From: Artemisia argyi
Taxonomy: Eukaryota; Streptophyta; Magnoliopsida; Asterales; Asteraceae
Length of the DNA: 64,000 nt
Direction of reading: 5' to 3'
Assembly (NCBI GenBank): GCA_030686995.1
Contig: CM060702.1
Location: 71,309,354-71,373,353 of the forward strand
Under the pieces are notes generated by a model, which worked only from the letters and a program-made list of their open reading frames with translations, had not been told where the DNA came from and made no database searches. Below, one piece after another: positions 57,165-64,000 of the stretch. The position numbers and the translations under genes were made by a program. Position 1 is the stretch's first letter. The number at the start of each line of letters is the position of its first letter.

Positions 57165-58700
57165 ATAACAAAGTGCTTATGTGTTTATTGCACATAAGCA
57201 AACCATTTGCACACAGGCTCAGATTAGACCCCGTTCTTATATACTTTACGTGTTGGGTTATGTTGACGTTGGCTAGTTTTTTAGTTTAACCCTCTCTATT
57301 ATGTAGAGGGTTTGGTGATGAAACTGCTTATGAATCTGAAAATAACAAACTGCTTATATTTTTGGTAAGCAGTTTGTTATTTTAAGCTGATTTGAAACTT
57401 TTTTTTTTAATTATTTAAAAAAAAACTGAGATAAGGCAACGATGATTTAAAAGAAAACATGATTTTGGCGTGGCATTTCCGACTGGACGGCAAAAAAAAC
57501 TTAATTTTGCAACTTTCGATGTTGCAGCCACATATGATTTAACTTGCTTATGTGAAACAGCTTATAATCTGAGCCTAATGTTATCTCGATGTCTTATTAA
57601 TGTGTAAAATGGTGATTACCTGTTGTGTGTAAAATGGTGATTGAGACATATCGGCAGCCTAAGATATTTGTTGTTTCTTTGTGGTTGGTTACTTGCGGCT
57701 TGTGTTTCACTTGGCTTGTGTTATAACCCAACCCTATGTACTAGAGAGGGTTAAACTACCGTCAATATAACCCAATCCTATCTGTAACTTGTGGAATCTG
57801 CACTTGTTGTAACTTGTGGAATCTGCTTGTGGTAACTTGGGGGTACTTGTTTTGCTTTGTTTGTGGTGAGAGTTACTTTGTGAATCTGCTTTGTTGGATT
57901 TGTGATTGAGAGACTTGCTTTGTGATTGAGATTGCTTTGTGATACTGCTTTGTGGTGAGGCTCAATATATCATGAGAGGTTTTGTTGTACCTAACACTTT
58001 GAGATTCCCCTTGTAAGTTCCTGCAGTTGAGATTCCCCTTGTGAGTTCCTGCAGTTTGGGAATCTTTACTTTTGCTTTTGGTACCTAACAACCTGAGCTT
58101 GTGAACCTTGTGAGAATTGTAAAACATGTGTTTCACTTGTGTAACGTGGAATCTGCAATCTATGAGAATTGTGAAACATGTGTAACTTGGGTGCAATCTG
58201 TGCACTTGGGCAATCTAACTTGGTTGCAATCTGCTTGTGTGCAATCTGATCTGTGCACTTGGGTGCAACAATCTGCACTTGGACAAAAAAAAAATTCAAA
58301 AAAGGCGATGACGAATGGTTTTATAAAAACCGAAAGGATGGCAAAGTGATATTTTTATCACTTTGCAACCTTCATATCCGAGCCTAACACTTTTTTGTCA
58401 CTTGTGCAAATGGTTTTCTAAATCGGCGATGATGATTACGTGTTAATATGAGCGTGTGTGCAATCTGCTTGTGTGCTAAATGCTTGTGTGCAATCTGCTT
58501 GTGTGCTTATGCACTTGGACAAAAAAAAAAACTTGGACTGCTTGTGTGCTAATACAATCTGCTTGTGTTCTATATTGGCGATGATGATTACGTGTTAATC
58601 TGAGCTTGTGTGCAATCTGCTTGTGTGCTTATGCACTTGGACAAAAAAATACTTGGGACAAAAAAAAGTTAATGTGGGACACACAAAAAAAGTAAACAGA

Positions 58701-58740
<40 letters not shown>

Positions 58741-58816
58741 GCAAAATCTGACAAAGTACCCCTCCCACTAGGGAGGGTTTGCAGAAAATGGGGTAGACCC
58801 CGTTTTTATAGTAGTG
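57165..58816. mobile_element. Subterminal region and CACTA-like end of the decayed DNA transposon
   Basis: The right end CCCCGTTTTTATAGTAGTG (58798-58816) reads CACTACTATAAAAACGGGG in reverse, a CACTA-like terminus. Inward there are many copies of CTGCTTGTGTGC, GCAATCTG and GCTTATGTG, and AGACCCCGTTCTTATA at 57226 repeats the terminal word. A phrase of about 50 bp (GGGTTATGTTGACGTTGGCT and on, 57251) is repeated inverted at about 57720. A poly-A run lies at 58689-58737. The superfamily of the OTU/GRF-bearing element therefore may be CACTA rather than MULE; evidence is incomplete because no left terminus is certain. Confidence 0.5.
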
Positions 58817-59657
58817 CCCATTCTTTATAGACTAATCTTTATGCTATCGATGATGTACCAGGGTGAGACCTAGAGCCTATCTCCGAAAAACATACATGAT
58901 CGGACATACATAAAAGCCGGAGTATGCATAAATTCGGTTTTTTATTTTATCATGTTCAAGAAGCCCATTTCATATCATCATTTGTGCATTGTTGCAAATA
59001 AAATACTGTGAAAATTTGACAATGTAGTTCTCTTCCACAGCTTTTTTTTCTTCTTTTTTTGAATAGAACAGATCAACTAACCTTTAAAAACCTTCCTAAC
59101 CCTTTGAGTTTATCTTCACTTTATGCAACTTTAAACTTCCACTGCAAGTTTCTTGCGCATTATTTATTTCTTCTTTCTGTTTCATTTCTTCAAGTGCTAG
59201 ATCCCACAATCTGTCAGCTCATCAGATAACATTCAGGATCTATCGCGTATCAATTTAAAATAAATTCATTTTTATAGTAAGAAAACCACTATTGCAACTA
59301 AAACAAGATATGTCAAGTTTGGTATATGATATTTAACATCAAATTCACAATTTATGCTCAAGTATATGAAGGTTACAATATTTAATTTTTGCTTCAATTT
59401 AGCATCTGTTCAAGGGCATTATAAGAAAAGAAATTTAGGCGATCCTGAGGTACTGAGGGAGTAAGCGTGAGCATGCAGCTTCTAGATATTAGAAACAGTT
59501 TTAAGTAGTAGAAGTGACCACATATCAAAATAATTAAAGGCATTAGATTAACAAGACTATGATGTTAGGGCCCTATAAGATGTTTTGAATAAAAAACATC
59601 ATACGTGTAATTGTACTGGCAGCTAACAAGAGCTAGTAAATTTAGTACAGAACATAC
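58817..59657. other. 3' flank of the NLR gene
   Basis: A/T-rich. It may contain a short last exon or the 3' UTR of the NLR gene, but no exon with matching phase was convincing; one block around 59140-59215 on minus (reading ETCSGSLKLHKVKI) is a weak candidate. Confidence 0.35.
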
Positions 59658-62600
59658 CTTGGCACTGAACAGGTGTTTAATTGTGTCGTTGAGGTTATTC
59701 TTCCATTGCGACTCTCCTATCTCTACTACTATTGCATTGAGCTTTGGTGTGACTGGTGCCCGTAAAGAAAAAGTATGCATGTTGGGACAGTCCTCCAAGT
59801 TCAGATTTTCCAAGGAAGGAAATTCAAGCATACAAGCCCCAGAGCAGAAACTCATAAGGTTTGGCAGATTTAAAAGCGTTAGAGAGTGAAGTTGAGGGAA
59901 AACAACTTTCTCTACAGCATCTCTGTTCCATTCATCCTCTGCAACTACTTCTTCCATAGCTGAGCAATTAGCTATGTAAACTTCTTCCAGATGTATGAAG
60001 TGCTTTACAATCAATACTGAAAATACTTTCCTGATACCATCGCATCTAATGACTTTTAATGACGAAAACTTCGGGTAGTTAAAAATGCCATTCAAGTCCT
60101 TGTTCCACCATATTTCCGCCAACTTGGGCAGATTTTGTAACTTGACATCCCGTAGCATACAAATCGAATGATTCTCATTACTTCCCAAAACGGACTGTTC
60201 AATTCCAAGAATCTCTTCAAGTGAATCACATTCTTCAACATACAGTTTTTTCAGATCTTTTAGCTCAGGAACAAGTCTTAACAATTTCTTGCATCTTTTA
60301 ACTTTCAAAATTTTGAGTTGATGGAATGAGTGACATAGGAGTTGGTTATGCCATAGGTCTGTCGAATTACTTACGTCTTCAATGCTTAGCTTCTCCAACA
60401 TAGGTAAACGTATCTGCCACATAGAGTACAATCAGAATAAGACACACACACACACACACACACAAAAAGCATCAGATGAACCATGAAGGTTGCAGGTTGG
60501 AGTCATAGAAACATCATGGCAAATATGTTCTACTATTTATTAAGTGGCCATAGAAGTAATGCAAATTTTGGCTATATACCTCTCCACCGAAAAAAGGTTC
60601 CGACAATTCTTCTTCTGAAACTTCGTTTCCGAGTGTTGGATTTTTCTGATTTAGAATCGTAGCAAACATCTTCATGTTGGGGCAGTCGATTACTTTCAAT
60701 ACTAGAAGGGATGGCAATCTTAACATACCATTGATAGAGCAGAAATTATTTAGCTTTGGCAAACTTTTAAGTTCAATAGTTCTCATTCGAGGCAAGACTA
60801 CCTCTTCAACTTGATTATCTTCCTTTAAGACTACCTCTTCAACCAACTCACATGAACTAATTTTAAGCTCTTGGAGTTGCACTAACCCTTTGGTGATGGA
60901 AGCTGAGAGTATATATTTAAGATGATCACAACCAGAAACTTCAAGTGAAGTTAGGTTCTGAAAGAGAAGAGACCCGCATCGTAAATCCTTGTCCCACCAT
61001 ATATGCTTCAATTCAGGTAGACTCTTTAATCTTAATTCTGTCAAGCTGAAGAGTGGTGCATCAGTATCATCTTTATTTACATCATGTTCATTGACAAATA
61101 TCTCCTCAACTGAACCACAATCTTCTATAAAAAGTTTACTCAGCATCTGGAGCCTTGCCAGCATATGGGTTGGACCAACATCGGTTAACCTCTCGCACCC
61201 TCTAACATCAAGAACTTGTAGAGACGAGAACGTCTGATCTGGTAGCTGGGAATGCCATACCTCAACCAGGTTATCCATGTACTGTATGTGCAACTCTTCC
61301 ATATTAGGAAATGCAACCTGTACCATTGATATCCCTAATGTTAAAAAGTTAAAAAATTTCAACAAAGAAAAGTAGACTTTAAGGGTCGACTACGCATTTT
61401 TATCGGACTATTAGAGAACTACTAATTTCATGCTATTATCACTAGTGCATAAACATTAGAAGGAGCATTTACCTTCTCATTGAAAAGGGGCCCTACTGTA
61501 TCACAAAGGTTTCCAGCATGATCAACTGTTTGTGCGAGTTCAGAAGCAGGAAAAGTTTTCAAATTGGGACAGTTTGCTATAGTCAGGATCTTTAAAGATG
61601 GCCAATCTAAAGCTTTGTGATCTTGGTAGCAGCTTGTAAGCTCTGGAAGATGGTTAAGCCGGAGAGTGTGTAATTGCGGAAAAACAACCGTGTTAGTGTC
61701 CTCTCCACTCTCAGATGAAACAATATCCTTAACCAATGCACATGATTCTATTTCTAGTCGTTGAAGTTGAATGAGACCTTTCAATGCAGATGGGGAGAAT
61801 ATATATGTCAAACTATCACATCTGGTTATGGTCAGAAAGCTTAAAAATTGCAAGCTAACATATCCAAAAGGGCCCTTGTTCCACCACAAATGAATCAATT
61901 CAGATAAACCACATAGTACTAGTTCTTTCAGCGGGGGAAGGTTTACTGATTTTATAGTAATTTCATCAACAAGACCCTCAAGTTCAAAAATCTCCTCAAC
62001 CATATCGCAATTAATGACAGAAAGACTTTCAAGGTTCTTTAATCTCTTGGCCATATTAACTGGAATCAATTTTGAGATCGCATTGCATCTTGTGATCTTC
62101 AGAATTTTTAATTTGCCAAAGCTCTCTTCAGATACTTGCAGGTGCCATAACGCTTTCACACTTGGCAGTTCCCTCAGTCTTAACTCCTGCAATTCTGGAA
62201 AGTTTACCTGCCAGAAATCATATACAGGTTTAAATTGATTTTATTATCCCACACTGGAGTAGTGGTACCCCTTCCCTTTATAATATGACTTCAAGTTCAA
62301 AGCAAGCTACTTTTTATTTAAAACAGTTGAGAACTTTAAACTATGAAATATAAATTTTTCTTACTGCAAAACGCATGATAAGTATAAGTAAAAGCTAAAA
62401 AGCATGATGCTATTAACGCTCTAAAAAGATTAATCTTGAGTAAAACTTTTGTTTGACCACAAAAATAAAAGTGCATCATGTCTTTATTTGTATTGGTCGT
62501 TGAACTTATATTATGATTGAAAAAGTAATATGAAAATATAAAAAGCACGCTCGGTGTCACATACATTACTACCAAAGAGAGGTACATCAAGCATGTCATT

Positions 62601-64000
62601 TGAAGTTGATATCACATTCATTTTGTGGCAGAAACTTTTTAACTGTGGCAACAGAGAAAGTTCCAAGATATTCAACATCGGGAGCACAATCTCATCCATT
62701 TCCTTACTTGCAACTGCAACATTATATGAAAATATTCCCTGGAGAAGGTCACAATTGAATATACACATATCACGAAGCAACCCTAGATTTGTGGCTGTGT
62801 GTAGTGAAAACAGAATTTCCAATTTATGGCAAGTGTGTACACAGACATCCCTTAGGTTGACAAGGCAGGTGTGTTCCTGACCCAGAGTGTCCTCCTTCCA
62901 CAAACGAACGAACTCAGGCAAGTATTTTAGATCCAATTTATGCAGTGTCGAGAACGCTCTGGCAGGGAGATGGCCATGACATATTTCTTTTAGGTTTTCC
63001 ATGGAAACTACTTCCAATTTCTCCAATGTAGGAAAAACAGCACCTGGTTTACATCCTATTGTGTCAACTACATATTCAATGTCACAATTACCATACAGCT
63101 CTAACCCCCTGAGGTTTTGGAATCCTTCCCTTCTCAGGTCGTATAGCATATTCTTTAGGATATGGGGACAATATTCTAAAATCAAGTATTGAGCCTGTTT
63201 CAGCAGCAGCCTGAGACCCTCAGGTAAACCAATACCTTCATCCATTGTGAGTTTCAAAGTGGTTGAGTATCTATGTGCAAGGCTAACCAACCGATAGCTT
63301 CCAACATAAATTTTGAATTTGATCAAATTTTCTAGAAGCAGATCTTTGGGTATGCAATTGACGTTGATAATGTTCAACTCTAAGGATCTTAAGCAAGACA
63401 ACATTCTCAACTCATTAAGAGATGGGCTATTTCCTTGCATATCTGTATCTTCACTCCAATTCACAAAACTGTTCATCATATTCAAGCTTTCCAATGAAGA
63501 CAACCTTGATATCATCTTGGGTGGAATTATCGCCAACTCTTCACAATCTGTCAGATCTAGGAGTCTCAACCGCGTTAGTAGTCCGATTTCCTCGGGCAAC
63601 CGCTTCACATTAGATCCAACAAAACTTAAAATTTCAAGGCTTTTCAGCTCTCCGATTGATGAGATGTCTCGTAGCTTGCAGTGCTCAAGGCACAATGTCC
63701 TCATTTTCCATAAGGATCTAATTGATGAAGGTAGTGACAGAATGGGCATGTCACTCAAGGTTAGAACTTTAAGTTCTTTCATTCGTTCAAAGAAATTCAC
63801 AGGAACTTGAACTGAATCAGAGTGCAACTGTAACAGAAGAATCTCAAGCTTTGGACAATCCAAGCCACTCGGAAGTTCGGTAATGTTAGTCGATGTAAGT
63901 GAGATTGCAGTAAAAGGGTTGAGAGGCACACCTTCAGGACTCCAGAACGATTTTCCATCATGTCTTATCAAAGACATATTTTGATCACTAGATGCAACCA
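59658..64000 (-). CDS. CC-NBS-LRR disease resistance protein, LRR part (RGC2/RPS2-like), partial
   Basis: Intracellular immune receptor; only its LRR region lies in the window. Exons on minus: from beyond 64000 to 62565 (donor GTATGT), 61473-62207, 60580-61317 and 59658-60413; the three internal exons are 735, 738 and 756 nt, all phase 0, with AG acceptors and GT donors. The first part (WSPEGVPLNPFTAISL, then TNITELPSGLDCPKLEILLL, IRSLWKMRTLCLEHCKLRDI) is the linker to and start of the LRRs in the At4g27190/lettuce RGC2 class. Each later exon opens with a similar phrase (NFPELQELRL, AFPNMEELHI, RLPMLEKLSI) and contains LKxLxIxxCxxxEEI and NLP.L..IWWNK-type repeats. No stop or frameshift is seen. 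Coiled-coil and NB-ARC domains must lie upstream (beyond 64000). The reading runs on past the last donor to an in-frame stop at 59565, so an unspliced end is also possible. Confidence 0.9.
60441..60464. repeat. (AC)n microsatellite in an NLR intron
   Basis: About 11 AC units within the intron between the third and fourth LRR exons. Confidence 0.9.

Overview
The window looks like nuclear DNA of a flowering plant, most probably a daisy-family (Asteraceae) eudicot. The evidence is intron-rich genes with plant splice signals, a plastid-targeted enzyme, a plant-type NLR resistance gene, and very dense nested plant transposable elements. The protein style of the large LTR element at 45.4-56.6 kb (repeated CxxCGGxHxSSDC knuckles, then an acidic NMGDEHL segment) resembles elements I remember from Anthemideae such as Tanacetum; that is recollection, not a search result.

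Three real host genes stand out. (1) A complete plastidial dihydrolipoyl dehydrogenase (E3 of the plastid pyruvate dehydrogenase complex), 15 exons, 13009-19206 on +; all exons join in frame to 561 residues. (2) A two-coding-exon ribosomal protein eL29 gene, 21098-22529 on -, with an AAACCCTAG telo-box in its 5' leader. (3) The 3' part of a CC-NBS-LRR (RGC2/RPS2-like) gene, 59658-64000 on -, built of a large LRR exon followed by three similar phase-0 LRR exons of about 250 codons. A fourth coding candidate (11010-11660, -) encodes ten 19-residue repeats of unknown function.

Layout. 1-6.1 kb: a probable Helitron (5' end at 6114, - orientation) with exon-sized fragments of several unrelated genes (HD2 histone deacetylase, X8/CBM43, A1 aspartic protease, Raf-like kinase loop, nucleolin-type RRM and unknowns). 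6.1-7.25 kb: AT-rich inverted-repeat element with an 82-bp palindrome and CT/TA microsatellites. 7.4-10.1 kb: truncated, broken duplicate of the dehydrogenase, interrupted by a hAT MITE whose empty site is still visible in the intact gene. 10.1-22.7 kb: the repeat protein, the intact dehydrogenase and eL29, with hAT and PIF/Harbinger MITEs. 22.8-30 kb: a hAT-type MITE split by a 6.6-kb non-autonomous Ty3/gypsy (Athila-like) element on -. 30-40 kb: a CACTA-type end, minisatellites, a solo LTR of the same gypsy family, and a copia-like LTR split by another solo LTR. 40-44 kb: a MITE and a 2.77-kb solo LTR. 43.9-58.8 kb: a decayed DNA transposon with GRF zinc-finger and OTU-peptidase relics, split by an 11.2-kb LARD-like gypsy element with 4.1-kb LTRs. 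58.8-64 kb: the NLR gene.

Most LTR and MITE boundaries rest on exact target-site duplications (TSDs), so several insertion orders can be read. The most unusual signals are: a 14-nt exact match to the 5' end of tRNA-Asp in U5 of the 6.6-kb gypsy family, whose primer-binding site is also for tRNA-Asp; a dense array of TGACG(C/G)CGTCA palindromes just upstream of the TATA box in its U3; and the Helitron-like collection of gene fragments.
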